DNA of 27,336 nucleotides from Timaviella sp038204505 (GCA_038204505.1 JBBRCV010000041.1:1-27336), one strand, 5' to 3'. Positions 1 to 8,115 are shown, numbered from the stretch's first letter. Translations and numbers: made by a program. Notes: generated from the sequence alone by a model not told the origin.

Positions 1-87
1 GCAGTCATGGTGGTTAAGTAGGATAGCAAAATCCGAACACACAATGCCCGAAACTGGGGGGAGGACGCGTGAGTTTTTTGGTGAGGA
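1..87. other. Window edge, no supported gene
   Basis: This is the stretch downstream of the response regulator stop codon. A histidine kinase partner could begin beyond the left edge (the minus strand has an ATG at 8-6), but only one or two codons would be visible, so nothing can be called. Confidence 0.4.
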
Positions 88-765
88 TTAGAGCGCTTGT
101 TGGAGGCGATAGCCCAGTCCGTAAACCGTTTCGATAAAGTCATCGGGTGCTCCCACTGCTTTGAGCTTTTGGCGTAATGCCCTGATGTGAACCTTAATAG
201 TCTCCTCGCCCGGAGCCTCTTCAGCCGCCCACAAGTGATCTAAAATCACACTGCGGCTGAATACTCGACTAGGGCTACGGATGAACAACTCTAGCAAACC
301 ATATTCTTTGGGGGTCAATGAGAGAAGTTGCGTACCATAGGTCACAGTATGAGCGGCAGAGTCGAGGTGCAACTCTCCCCACTCCAACACGGGGGGTAAA
401 ACTAAGATACTACGCCGCAGTAAAGCCCGAATTCGAGCCAGTAGCTCTTTCAAGTCAAAGGGTTTAACGACATAATCATCAGCTCCGACATCTAGCCCCA
501 TCACTTTATCGGTGCTGGTATCTTTCGCGGTCAGGATGAGGACGGGCATAGCGTAACCCTGTTTGCGGAGCCGTTGGCACAATGCCATGCCGTTGAGCTT
601 GGGCAACATCACATCTAGTACCACCAAATCGTAGGGATAGGTCTCAATATAGTCCCACCCTTCCTCGCCATCCACCGCCAAATCAACGGAGTAGCGTTGG
701 TCGGTCAGCGCCTCTACTAAAGATGCGGCAATGCGGGGGTCGTCTTCAACTAATAAGAGTTTCAT
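88..765 (-). CDS. OmpR/PhoB-family response regulator, ManR-like by context
   Basis: DNA-binding response regulator of 225 aa, the normal length for the OmpR family. The receiver domain (residues 1-120) has the acidic pocket D8-D9, phosphoacceptor D51 in VVLDVMLP, T79 in LILTAKD and K101 in VVKPF. A winged-helix effector domain fills the C-terminus and ends in the family motif ETVYGLGYRL. The frame is open up to 852, but the ATG at 765 puts MKLLLVEDD at the N-terminus as in the family, so I chose it. It diverges from the mntH transporter gene, which suggests metal-responsive control like cyanobacterial ManR; that is inference from context, and no partner kinase is visible. There is no Shine-Dalgarno before the ATG, and a TATAAT sits so close that the mRNA may be leaderless. 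Confidence 0.93.
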   Translation of the reverse strand: MKLLLVEDDPRIAASLVEALTDQRYSVDLAVDGEEGWDYIETYPYDLVVLDVMLPKLNGMALCQRLRKQGYAMPVLILTAKDTSTDKVMGLDVGADDYVVKPFDLKELLARIRALLRRSILVLPPVLEWGELHLDSAAHTVTYGTQLLSLTPKEYGLLELFIRSPSRVFSRSVILDHLWAAEEAPGEETIKVHIRALRQKLKAVGAPDDFIETVYGLGYRLQQAL

Positions 766-771
766 GCTGAG

Positions 772-777
772 ATTATA
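772..777 (-). promoter_or_regulatory. Consensus -10 box (TATAAT) of the response regulator
   Basis: A perfect TATAAT on the minus strand ends six bases before the regulator ATG at 765. With usual spacing, +1 falls on the A of that ATG. No convincing -35 is seen 17 bp upstream, so an activator may be needed or the match may be chance. Confidence 0.4.
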
Positions 778-878
778 AAAAGTTTTAGGCTCACCCCTTA
801 ACCCGATCTTACCGACTAGATTAAGAGACTCAAGCGATCGCCACACAGACATCCAAACGTCTCCATCTCTAACCCAGC

Positions 879-945
879 CTCAAAACTATGCCTCAAAACC
901 AACTCAAAAACCAAACCTACGAGAGATATCTGGCTCACCTCAAAA
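879..945. promoter_or_regulatory. Phased CTCAAAA direct repeats between regulator and mntH
   Basis: CTCAAAA occurs at 879-885, 892-898, 903-909 and 939-945, giving steps of 13, 11 and 36 bp. Copies about one helical turn apart on one DNA face are what dimeric OmpR-family regulators usually bind. The position between the two divergent genes makes this the likely operator. No binding consensus was checked against known ManR sites. Confidence 0.45.
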
Positions 946-987
946 ATGATAGAGTAAATAATGAAAGGATTATGAAAATTAATTTCC

Positions 988-2304
988 ATGGCTGACTCCA
1001 CCCACCCGCCAAGTCTTCCTGAAGTCCATCGCAGCATCTCTGTTCCCGACAAAGGCTTCTGGCGCAAGCTTTTAGCCTATGCTGGTCCGGGCTACCTGAT
1101 CTCAGTCGGCTACATGGACCCTGGCAATTGGGCAACTGATATCGCTGGCGGATCACGGTTTGGTTACACCTTACTGAGCGTAGTCTTGCTATCAAATCTG
1201 ATGGCAATGCTATTGCAATCCCTCTGCGTCCGGTTGGGAGTAGCTACTGGGAAAGACTTAGCCCAAGCCTGTCGAGACTACTTCGGTAAAAGAATCAGCT
1301 TTGTCCTATGGATACTGTGCGAAATTGCGATCGCCGCCTGTGATCTAGCGGAACTGCTCGGCAGCGCGATCGCCCTTCAGCTTCTCTTCGGATTACCGCT
1401 GGTATTTGGAGTTTGCCTCACCGCACTCGATGTCCTCGGCTTACTCTTCCTTCAGCATAAAGGTTTCCGCTACGTCGAAGCCCTGATCATTACCCTTGTC
1501 GCTACTATCGGCATCTGCTTTGCCGCCGAAATCTGCTTCGCCAATCCCGATTTTGGCGGAATTTTGCGCGGCTACATCCCATGCACTGAAATCTTGCGTA
1601 ACCCTAAAATGCTGTACTTGGCGATCGGCATTCTAGGTGCCACCGTCATGCCTCACAATCTCTATCTGCATTCCTCCATTATCCAGACTCGCCAATGGCA
1701 GCCCACCGAGCAAAAACGCTGGGAAGCCATCAAATTTGGCACTCTCGACTCAACTATTGCGCTCTCGTTAGCGCTGTTCATCAACTCCGCTATCCTGATC
1801 GTATCTGCGGCTGTATTCCACGATTCTGGACATCAACAGGTCGCCGAAATCCAAGATGCCTATCAATTGCTTTCGCCTTTAGTGGGAGTAGGAGCCGCAA
1901 GTGCCATCTTTGGTTTAGCCTTACTTGCATCTGGGCAAAGCTCAACCTTAACCGCCACTTTGGCTGGGCAAATTGTGATGGAAGGGTTCGTGCAATTCCG
2001 GCTGCCTTGGTGGCTCCGTCGTCTAGCGACAAGGCTACTGGCGATGATTCCGGCGCTGATCGCCGTGATCTGGTTCGGAGAGCAAAGCACTGGGCAACTG
2101 CTAGTTTTGAGCCAGGTAGTTTTGAGCTTGCAACTCTCGTTTGCAGTCGTGCCCCTGGTCATGTTCACCAGCGATCGCCGCATCATGGGAGAATTCGTCA
2201 ATCCTCTCTGGCTGAAGGCTGTGGCATGGGGCGTGGCGATCGTCATTATGGGCTTAAATAGCTGGTTGTTAGTGCAAACATTTCTCAGCCTGTTTCAATC
2301 CTGA
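988..2304 (+). CDS. mntH: NRAMP-family Mn2+/Fe2+ transporter MntH
   Basis: Proton-coupled divalent metal importer of the inner membrane, 438 aa, the usual NRAMP length. The TM1 metal-binding motif DPGN is at D44-N47 and the TM6 motif MPH at M221-H223; D44, N47 and M221 correspond to established metal ligands of the family. About eleven hydrophobic segments follow a short polar N-terminus. The ATG at 988 is the only good in-frame start: the ATG at 972 is out of frame and that at 961 is stopped at once. A purine-rich AAAGGA at 963-968 is rather far for a Shine-Dalgarno. It is divergent from a response regulator across a repeat-bearing intergenic region, so manganese- or iron-responsive control is likely. 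Confidence 0.95.
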   Translation: MADSTHPPSLPEVHRSISVPDKGFWRKLLAYAGPGYLISVGYMDPGNWATDIAGGSRFGYTLLSVVLLSNLMAMLLQSLCVRLGVATGKDLAQACRDYFGKRISFVLWILCEIAIAACDLAELLGSAIALQLLFGLPLVFGVCLTALDVLGLLFLQHKGFRYVEALIITLVATIGICFAAEICFANPDFGGILRGYIPCTEILRNPKMLYLAIGILGATVMPHNLYLHSSIIQTRQWQPTEQKRWEAIKFGTLDSTIALSLALFINSAILIVSAAVFHDSGHQQVAEIQDAYQLLSPLVGVGAASAIFGLALLASGQSSTLTATLAGQIVMEGFVQFRLPWWLRRLATRLLAMIPALIAVIWFGEQSTGQLLVLSQVVLSLQLSFAVVPLVMFTSDRRIMGEFVNPLWLKAVAWGVAIVIMGLNSWLLVQTFLSLFQS

Positions 2305-2326
2305 CTGGTTTAATCCTGAAGGCAAC

Positions 2327-2662
2327 CTAATTTTCTTCAAATAGATTGCGATCGCCCCAAAATGGATCAAAAGATGGATCGATTGCCTCTAAGAAATCGG
2401 GCTTTTTTAGCTCAGTGGGAGGGCGATCTGTGCTCCATGCCCACCAAGCCGTTTCGCACTTGCACTTGTAAAACTCTTGCCATTTGCGGCGATGTTCTGG
2501 ATTGTAAACAGGCGATCGGCGATTAATCCACACCTGAGTTGCTTCAATTGAAGCGGCATGACAGCTAGGACAACAAAAGGACTGGGCGTGGATTGCAGGC
2601 TGAGTCCAGTCAGGAGGATTTGGAGCAAAAGCTTCCATAGCGCGCGTAGGGGGTGAGGACAT
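2327..2662 (-). CDS. Small zinc-ribbon-like hypothetical protein
   Basis: A 111-aa protein of unknown function. It has two cysteine pairs, CPSC near residue 31 and CKC near residue 67, separated by an aromatic and basic stretch; this spacing suits a zinc ribbon. Trp-rich segments (WAWSTDRPP) look conserved rather than random. ATG at 2662 is used; an alternative ATG at 2638 would remove eight residues, and neither has a clear Shine-Dalgarno. It converges with mntH with only 22 bp between the stop codons. I do not recognise the family. Confidence 0.6.
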   Translation of the reverse strand: MSSPPTRAMEAFAPNPPDWTQPAIHAQSFCCPSCHAASIEATQVWINRRSPVYNPEHRRKWQEFYKCKCETAWWAWSTDRPPTELKKPDFLEAIDPSFDPFWGDRNLFEEN

Positions 2663-2759
2663 CTACATGGTACAAGGTTCAGAGAAATGTAGGATGGGAG
2701 TTAAGTTTTGAAGTTCTTTGGATCAAATTTTCAAGTAGGAAATTCAAATGAGCGATCGC

Positions 2760-3689
2760 TTATTGCGCTAACCAATTCTCTAAATCTACCAAGCTTGTAA
2801 AATCTAGCAGGGCTTCACCTAATAATTCCAACTGCTCTAAGGCGATCGCTTCAACTTGGGCTTGAATTCCTTGTGGCAAAGAACCGACCCGCCGATTAAG
2901 TTGACGCAGGATCAGCGATCGCTCTCCCTGCTCAATCCCCCGCTCAATCCCCCGCTCAATCCCCTGCTCAATCCCTTTTTCCATCCAACTCGTCACAACT
3001 TCCATAACGCCCTCTTTCTCGCTTAGGTCAATTCTATCAAGTTCAGCCTGAAACACCTCTTCTTCCTGCCTCTCTAGCCTCAGATAGCTATCTACAAACC
3101 CCGATATCATCCTTGTCTGAGCCGGATTTAGTTGCAGTCGAGCCATCTGCTTCAAGCACTCTAGCTTCACGATGGGTCGCTCTTGCCGCTTCATCTTCAT
3201 TTTTGCCATGAGTGCGCTAGCAACTGGATTTTGCAGTTGAGCGTACTCATGCCAGTTCAAATGATTCAGCCGAATCGCTCGATAGTTAAAGCGCAACACT
3301 TCCCAATCGGGAAACTCAACTTTGTAACAGCGATCGCCCTCTTCACGCGGACTGCGATGAGAAAAGATCACAATAGGATAGACGGGCAACTGATAAATGC
3401 GATGCAGTTGAGAAAAATAATTGAACATGCGGCGATCGAAGTTTTTACCAAATGCGCCTTGGTGCTCTAAGTGAACAATGAAAAAGGAATCCTCTTGTTG
3501 AAACTTAGCTTTAACCACGACATCTGCTTCGTAGGTATCGCCTTCGGTCAGGTCGGCAAAGATTTCTTGAGGTTGAAACTCTAGGGAATGGCGATCGAGG
3601 TAAACGGCGACCTGTGGGAAAAATAAGTCGATAAATTCTGGAAAAAACTCTCCCAACAATTCTTTGAAGGCGTGATCATGGTCAGGCAT
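2760..3689 (-). CDS. Rpn/PD-(D/E)XK-type putative nuclease with DUF4351 C-terminus
   Basis: A 309-aa protein of the recombination-promoting nuclease (Rpn)/transposase-like family common in cyanobacteria. The N-terminus (MPDHDHAFKELLGEFF) is typical. Likely catalytic residues of the PD-(D/E)XK fold are E54/D56 in YEADVVV and E75 with Q77 in HLEHQ. After about residue 240 comes a four-residue repeat (GIEQ/GIER, four units) and then a DUF4351-like tail (residues about 256-309). Start ATG 3689 has a strong GGGAGG seven bases upstream, lying inside the 3' end of the ATPase gene; the upstream stop is only two bases away, so translation is probably coupled. Family members promote RecA-independent recombination in E. 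coli; the role here is unknown. Confidence 0.85.
   Translation of the reverse strand: MPDHDHAFKELLGEFFPEFIDLFFPQVAVYLDRHSLEFQPQEIFADLTEGDTYEADVVVKAKFQQEDSFFIVHLEHQGAFGKNFDRRMFNYFSQLHRIYQLPVYPIVIFSHRSPREEGDRCYKVEFPDWEVLRFNYRAIRLNHLNWHEYAQLQNPVASALMAKMKMKRQERPIVKLECLKQMARLQLNPAQTRMISGFVDSYLRLERQEEEVFQAELDRIDLSEKEGVMEVVTSWMEKGIEQGIERGIERGIEQGERSLILRQLNRRVGSLPQGIQAQVEAIALEQLELLGEALLDFTSLVDLENWLAQ
2928..2975 (-). repeat. Four tandem 12-bp repeats inside the Rpn gene
   Basis: On the plus strand the units are CTGCTCAATCCC, CCGCTCAATCCC, CCGCTCAATCCC and CTGCTCAATCCC, 48 bp in all. They encode GIEQ/GIER units, a charged linker between the nuclease-like domain and DUF4351. Units of 12 bp keep the frame, so copy number can change by slippage without breaking the protein. 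Confidence 0.9.
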
Positions 3690-3691
3690 AG

Positions 3692-5536
3692 CTAAGCCTC
3701 CCTAAATACAGGTAGGGCTAATGGCTCTGCCAGCTTTTGATGGGTAGTGGTTAATAGCGTATCTAAATAGCTCCGCAAATGATTCCACTGATGGCGGTTA
3801 GGACGGTAGGTTTGATCGGGCTGTTTGGCAAATAGGGGGGCAAGCTGCACTGATTGATAGTCGGGGTTGGCGCGTGATTCGGGGGTGAGCCAGAGGGTAT
3901 CGGGATCGGTGAGCACAAAGCCAGCGGGTAAGTGTCCATCTAACAACGCCAGGATCGGGGCATGGCAGATTTGAGTATCAATGCCCTGGTGCTCCAGAAG
4001 AATCATGATTTCGGCGATCGCCACTGGATGATTTGGGAAAACTCGCAGGAGTTCTTGCAGCAAATAATAGTCGCTATATTGCTGTCGACAGCGATCGATC
4101 ACCTGGAGATGCAAGGGCAGAACAGCTAGACCGTAGGCAACACGGCTACAACTTGGAAGGCAGGTTTCTTGGGGTGATGTAGGTGGATCATAGGTGTCTT
4201 GAATGATAGTGGCATTGGGTAGCTTTTGCCGCAGCCAACGGGCGATCGCCCCTAACGATGCCGTTCCTCCACTACAAATTACTTGCTGTACAGCCAATAC
4301 GGGCGTTCCAGTTTGGGTTAGCAGCGCGTTGAGTTCCCGGTTTAACCGTTGTACGTAGGGCAAAATCACATGGCTGGCAAGGTCTTGTCGCAGGATGGTT
4401 TTGTAAACCTCTCCCATTTTTAGGGTAAAGCTGCTTTGCTGCTGAAGCTTGATCTTGAGGTATTGCGCCACTTCTAACAATTCTTGCCCTGCTGCTGAAT
4501 CAGTTAACCGCTGATGCAGTCGATAGCGCTGAGTCAGGTCAGGTTCTCCAGGAGATGGAAAAATTAAGTCATCGACATAGATGTCTTCTAGAGAAATTTT
4601 CATCTCTAGATCTACTCTTTCCGCGTCCCCAACCTGCCGATTTAAAATCAGTTGACAGATAATATCTTGGTCAATGCTGCTACCCGCGTAGGGTAGGGTG
4701 CGAAACTGAAAATCTTTGTGGTGCAGGAATTGGAGCCGACCGGGTAAATTGACCATTGCCATTTCTGTAACCGTGGCTCCGGCATGGAAAACCAGGGTTT
4801 CGCCTTGCCAGTCGGCATGGTGTAAATGCACGTCTTGTCCAGGATGCGGCGGAAGCTGAATATCTGCTTGATCGGCGGGGCGAATGGCAGAGAGGAGGGT
4901 GGCGATCGCCTCTTCTACTAAGAAAATTTGCTCAGGCTGTGCCACCAACCTCGCCCCTAAAATTGCCTCTCGGAGGTTGAAGCTGTAGGTATCCGACCAA
5001 CCTGCTGGGTAGCCCACTACCACAGTTGCCAAGTGCCGCATTGCTTGCTGAAAATCTCTTTCCTCTAGCCCCATTGCCCCCGCTAAAGGCAGAGTAGAAT
5101 CACTGGGAAAATTGGGATTGAGAGTAATTAACAGACCTTGAAGGGACTGATGCACCCAGCTCAGCGGAAACTGAAGATGATCGGTTCCTTGCAGAGTCGG
5201 CTCCCACCGCGACAGAGTGGGGGAGTAATGCGGAATGCCTAACTTGAGGTAAGGCTTAAGGTTTCTTAGAACAAATTCTGGGGTATCGGCTGTGGCGGCT
5301 AGGCGAACGGTGGCGGGGAGGCGAAATTTCTGGCGATCGCCTGACTGTGGGCTATTGCTTTGCCAATAGAGCGGGTAAAGCTGATGGGTTTTGCGGTTTA
5401 GTAAGACGGCTGAGATGCCAGTGGTGCCAATGTCGATGCCTAGATGCCAGGCTTTCGATGCTGATTCGTCGGGTAGGCTGTTCGATTTATCGCCCGAATC
5501 CTCGGCGAGGTTATCTTTTAGGGCGCGATTTTTTTT
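3692..5536 (-). CDS. Hsp70/actin-fold ATPase-like protein lacking its own start codon
   Basis: The frame is open from 5536 to the TAG at 3694-3692. The segment 5450-5405 encodes WHLGIDIGTTGISAVLL, a phosphate-1 loop of the Hsp70/actin ATPase superfamily. Further on are FHAGATVTEM (about 4797-4768), in the place of phosphate-2 but without the usual DLGGGT, and CSGGTASLG (about 4278-4252), like the adenosine loop. No Hsp70 peptide-binding domain follows. The first possible start codon is a GTG at 5155, after the phosphate-1 loop and without a Shine-Dalgarno, so it cannot be the start of a working ATPase. No ATG, GTG or TTG lies upstream in frame. The frame runs back into the A10 run at 5538-5529, where it is -1 to the coiled-coil gene. 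I infer expression as a fusion by slippage, or a real or artefactual one-base deletion. Confidence 0.75.
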   Translation of the reverse strand, partial: KKNRALKDNLAEDSGDKSNSLPDESASKAWHLGIDIGTTGISAVLLNRKTHQLYPLYWQSNSPQSGDRQKFRLPATVRLAATADTPEFVLRNLKPYLKLGIPHYSPTLSRWEPTLQGTDHLQFPLSWVHQSLQGLLITLNPNFPSDSTLPLAGAMGLEERDFQQAMRHLATVVVGYPAGWSDTYSFNLREAILGARLVAQPEQIFLVEEAIATLLSAIRPADQADIQLPPHPGQDVHLHHADWQGETLVFHAGATVTEMAMVNLPGRLQFLHHKDFQFRTLPYAGSSIDQDIICQLILNRQVGDAERVDLEMKISLEDIYVDDLIFPSPGEPDLTQRYRLHQRLTDSAAGQELLEVAQYLKIKLQQQSSFTLKMGEVYKTILRQDLASHVILPYVQRLNRELNALLTQTGTPVLAVQQVICSGGTASLGAIARWLRQKLPNATIIQDTYDPPTSPQETCLPSCSRVAYGLAVLPLHLQVIDRCRQQYSDYYLLQELLRVFPNHPVAIAEIMILLEHQGIDTQICHAPILALLDGHLPAGFVLTDPDTLWLTPESRANPDYQSVQLAPLFAKQPDQTYRPNRHQWNHLRSYLDTLLTTTHQKLAEPLALPVFREA

Positions 5537-7839
5537 TTAAGTAGATCCTCCGATTCTAGCGATCGCGCGTCTGCATCGGGAGCAGGAAAATTTGGAGTAG
5601 GAAAATTCGGCTCAGGGGATTGTTCAAATAATTCATCGCCCAATCCATCGAACGAGAAGGCATTGAACTCGCCCGTGTCTTCCGGCGAGAATGCTCCATG
5701 GGCAATTAGGGTAGATGGATGATCCTGCGGCATAGAAGTTTCTGGGGTGGATGCGGAGATAGATTCTGGGGGGACATTCTCTAAAGATAAACCAGCTTCC
5801 GATACAGGCGGATCGGCAGTTGAAGAATCAAAATCATCAAGGTCGAGTTCTGTAGAGGATGCTGGTAGAACGGCTGGATCAGCGAAGACCTGCGACAGGG
5901 TGGGAGAATGCTGGGTATCAAAGTCATCAAACAGCGTCATGTCCTGTTGAACTTCGACAGGCGAAACTTGAGGGACAAGAACAGAATTGGAGGACTCAAG
6001 ACTTGATAAATCTGCTTCCAGCAATTGACGCGCATCGTCTGGCAGAGCATCCAGGTCAATCATTGCTGGGGGACGGGCTGAGTCTATCAGCAGGCTTTCT
6101 TCGGAGCGAGCGGGTTCATAGGTGTTTTCTTCAAATTGTTCATCGGTTTGAAGGGGGACGGTTAATGGATCGCTAATCAGATCAGAGAGAGAGGCGATCG
6201 TTTCGGGGGGCGTTGCCTCTGGGTTGGCGGCAATCTCTTGCGGATCTGTTGGGGCGACCCCTTGCGGGTATCTCGAAGAGCTCGCGGTTGGCTCGGGGTC
6301 AGGAGCTTTTAGTAAAAATATTTCGACCGACTGAGATAACTCAGCATCAGAAAATTCTGGAGGAGTCGTCGCCTCTGCTTGGGGGTCATCTGCTGGATCG
6401 CCCATGCCTGAGAAAAACAGGTCGCTGATCTCGGATGTTTCTGTAGCTGTTTCTGTGGATATTTCTGTGGATGTATTGGCGATCGGTGTTTCTGTGGCTG
6501 TATCTGGCGCTGTATCTGGCGCTGTATTGGCGATCGGGGCAAAGAATTCGGTAATAGGAGGTTGAGCTTCCAGATCTTCTGCTTCTGCCTCATCCCCAAA
6601 CAGACTTTGGTAAAGCTCGTCAGTAGCTTCAAAATCATTAGCATCGGTTGATTCGTTGCCTGTACCCGTCGCCCATTCAGCACCGCTGTTATTCAGTTGG
6701 TTCAACAAATCCATCGCTGAAGATAAGTCCTCAGTCTCAACGTCGGTGGGTGTAGTTGAACGAGAAGGCAACAGTTCTGAACTTTCTTGAAACCGAGTAA
6801 CATCCTCGTTAATAAAGTCTAAATCATGCTGAAGTAAGGTGATTTCTTCGTCATCATAAAAGTTGACGGTAGCAGGATCGGTCGAGAAATCCAGCGGCTC
6901 TAGACTAAGGTCTAATTGATCTAAATTGGGAGCTTGATGGGTTGGCTCTAAGCCATTCAGTTCAATTAAAAGCTGATCGATTTCAGTATCTACAGAAGGA
7001 GAATTTGTTTCCAAAAAACCAGATACGTCTGATTGAAGAGAAGATTGCAAATAAGTTGAAGTTTCGCGTCCTAAATGTTCTGCCAAGCGATTGACCAATG
7101 CAGAAAACATTGCCTCACCCTGTTGCCCCAAGGTATGCATTCGATTCAAGCCTTGCTCTAACGAATCTTCGTAGCTATTAATGTTGGCGTGCATAGATTC
7201 AAAAATGATGCGAATGGCTGAATCGAGCCGCATCATCAGTTGGTCAGATTGGGCTTGCAGACGCTGCATGTGCTGTAGCCGCTGGGCTGGGCTGAGGGCA
7301 TCTCCGTCACCTAATAGGCTCTGATCAGCAGGCGTTTGCGCCGATAAACTTGCCAGCATGTTGGCAACCTGCCCCGTCAAATTCTCTTGCAACTGCTGCA
7401 TAGAAGACTGAAGAAACTCAGATACAAACTGCTGATTGGCGGCAGGTAAGGACTGCTGTCGCGCTGCCTCAAGCTGCTGGACTTCTTGCGCCAATGCCGA
7501 TCGCCGCTGTTGTAGCGCATCAATGTCTGAGCGCAAGGGCTGGAGCATATTGGTTCGCAAGTAGTTCATTTCTTGCAAAACAGCCTGCAAAACCTGCTGG
7601 GCTGTCTCAACCGAGTGACCCGCCATCTCTCCAGTGGCAGCACTGCCTGTTAGCGGTCTATCTTCTGCTTCCCGCGCCTGCTGTTGCAGCACTACAAGAT
7701 AGCTGCGAGTCTGTTGCAGCACTTGGCGCTGCTGGTCGGCTTCGCTAGATTGCAGCCAAGGAAAACGAGGGATGCTTTTACGGAGCGCCTCGTCGATTTG
7801 CCGAATGAGTTCTTGAATTTGGATGGTTTGCGGAGTCAC
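5518..7839 (-). CDS. Coiled-coil, acidic disordered protein; upstream half of a probable fusion with the Hsp70-like ATPase
   Basis: A 773-aa protein with no recognised family. Residues about 1-225 are Gln/Leu/Ala-rich and look coiled-coil (LQQQAREAE, EVQQLEAARQQ, MQQLQENLTGQ). Residues about 290-770 are very rich in Asp, Glu, Ser, Thr and Pro with few basic residues, including a TETATETSE stretch, so this half is probably disordered. The start is a GTG at 7839 with an AGGGA about 10 bases upstream. The frame ends KKKIAP-stop just past a ten-A run; shifted -1 at that run it continues as a further linker of similar Asp/Ser-rich style and then the ATPase domain. The 0-frame product may therefore be the short form of a protein of about 1382 residues. 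No signal peptide or membrane segment is seen. Confidence 0.75.
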   Translation of the reverse strand: MTPQTIQIQELIRQIDEALRKSIPRFPWLQSSEADQQRQVLQQTRSYLVVLQQQAREAEDRPLTGSAATGEMAGHSVETAQQVLQAVLQEMNYLRTNMLQPLRSDIDALQQRRSALAQEVQQLEAARQQSLPAANQQFVSEFLQSSMQQLQENLTGQVANMLASLSAQTPADQSLLGDGDALSPAQRLQHMQRLQAQSDQLMMRLDSAIRIIFESMHANINSYEDSLEQGLNRMHTLGQQGEAMFSALVNRLAEHLGRETSTYLQSSLQSDVSGFLETNSPSVDTEIDQLLIELNGLEPTHQAPNLDQLDLSLEPLDFSTDPATVNFYDDEEITLLQHDLDFINEDVTRFQESSELLPSRSTTPTDVETEDLSSAMDLLNQLNNSGAEWATGTGNESTDANDFEATDELYQSLFGDEAEAEDLEAQPPITEFFAPIANTAPDTAPDTATETPIANTSTEISTETATETSEISDLFFSGMGDPADDPQAEATTPPEFSDAELSQSVEIFLLKAPDPEPTASSSRYPQGVAPTDPQEIAANPEATPPETIASLSDLISDPLTVPLQTDEQFEENTYEPARSEESLLIDSARPPAMIDLDALPDDARQLLEADLSSLESSNSVLVPQVSPVEVQQDMTLFDDFDTQHSPTLSQVFADPAVLPASSTELDLDDFDSSTADPPVSEAGLSLENVPPESISASTPETSMPQDHPSTLIAHGAFSPEDTGEFNAFSFDGLGDELFEQSPEPNFPTPNFPAPDADARSLESEDLLKKKIAP
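5529..5538 (-). other. A10 slippery run joining two reading frames
   Basis: There are ten consecutive A residues on the coding strand. In frame 0 they read CTT AAA AAA AAA ATC, then stop at 5520-5518. One extra A, or a -1 slip, gives AAA AAT CGC and opens the ATPase frame. A stem with a GGAT loop and one bulged G (5508-5490) lies 20 nt downstream, further than usual for ribosomal frameshift stimulators. Transcriptional slippage on long A runs needs no such structure. Confidence 0.7.
6251..6281 (+). repeat. Dispersed 31-nt repeat, copy 1
   Basis: The copy starts GGGGCGACCCCTTGC and ends CTCGAAGAGC. It differs at one of 31 positions from 9394-9424 and at four from the complement of 18404-18434. 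Here it is read antisense in the acidic domain of the coiled-coil protein as SSRYPQGVAP. Confidence 0.75.
6472..6537. repeat. Short repeats in the acidic domain
   Basis: The 15-mer TGTATTGGCGATCGG is at 6472-6486 and 6523-6537, flanking an exact tandem 12-mer TATCTGGCGCTG (6501-6512, 6513-6524). All spacings keep frame, and the region encodes the Thr/Glu/Asp/Pro-rich repeats of the disordered half. Confidence 0.75.
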
Positions 7840-8115
7840 TATTGAATCCCTGGATTAAGCTTGCGGGTGTTGTGGGCTAGACTGACAGCAAAGTGGTGGG
7901 TAGAGAGTCGGCATAACTGCCCAAATATTAACGCCATCTTCCCTTGCAGGATCAAAATAATGCTTCGATGAATGATAATTCAGGAGTTGTCATTTCTTTT
8001 ACATCTTTCTACTTAGGTTGAATAGGGCTTTCAGGAAAATCTGGTGTTTCTCTACTGAATCTGTTTGATGTAGTAAGTCAGATTCAAGAATGACATGGGG
8101 TTAAAGATACAAAAG

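Noticed and set aside
3692..5155. Hsp70-like gene starting at GTG 5155
   Set aside because: This start leaves out the phosphate-1 loop encoded upstream and has no Shine-Dalgarno.
5490..5508. Stem-loop as a ribosomal frameshift stimulator
   Set aside because: It lies 20 nt from the A run, beyond the usual spacing, and the stem has a bulge; slippage or a deletion explains the junction more simply.
5347..5544. 65-codon plus-strand frame
   Set aside because: It is antisense to the N-terminal part of the Hsp70-like frame, which carries a clear phosphate-1 loop on the minus strand.
6309..6683. 124-codon minus-strand frame with Gln/Pro repeats
   Set aside because: It is an alternative frame of the low-complexity part of the coiled-coil gene; its repeats mirror those of the main frame.
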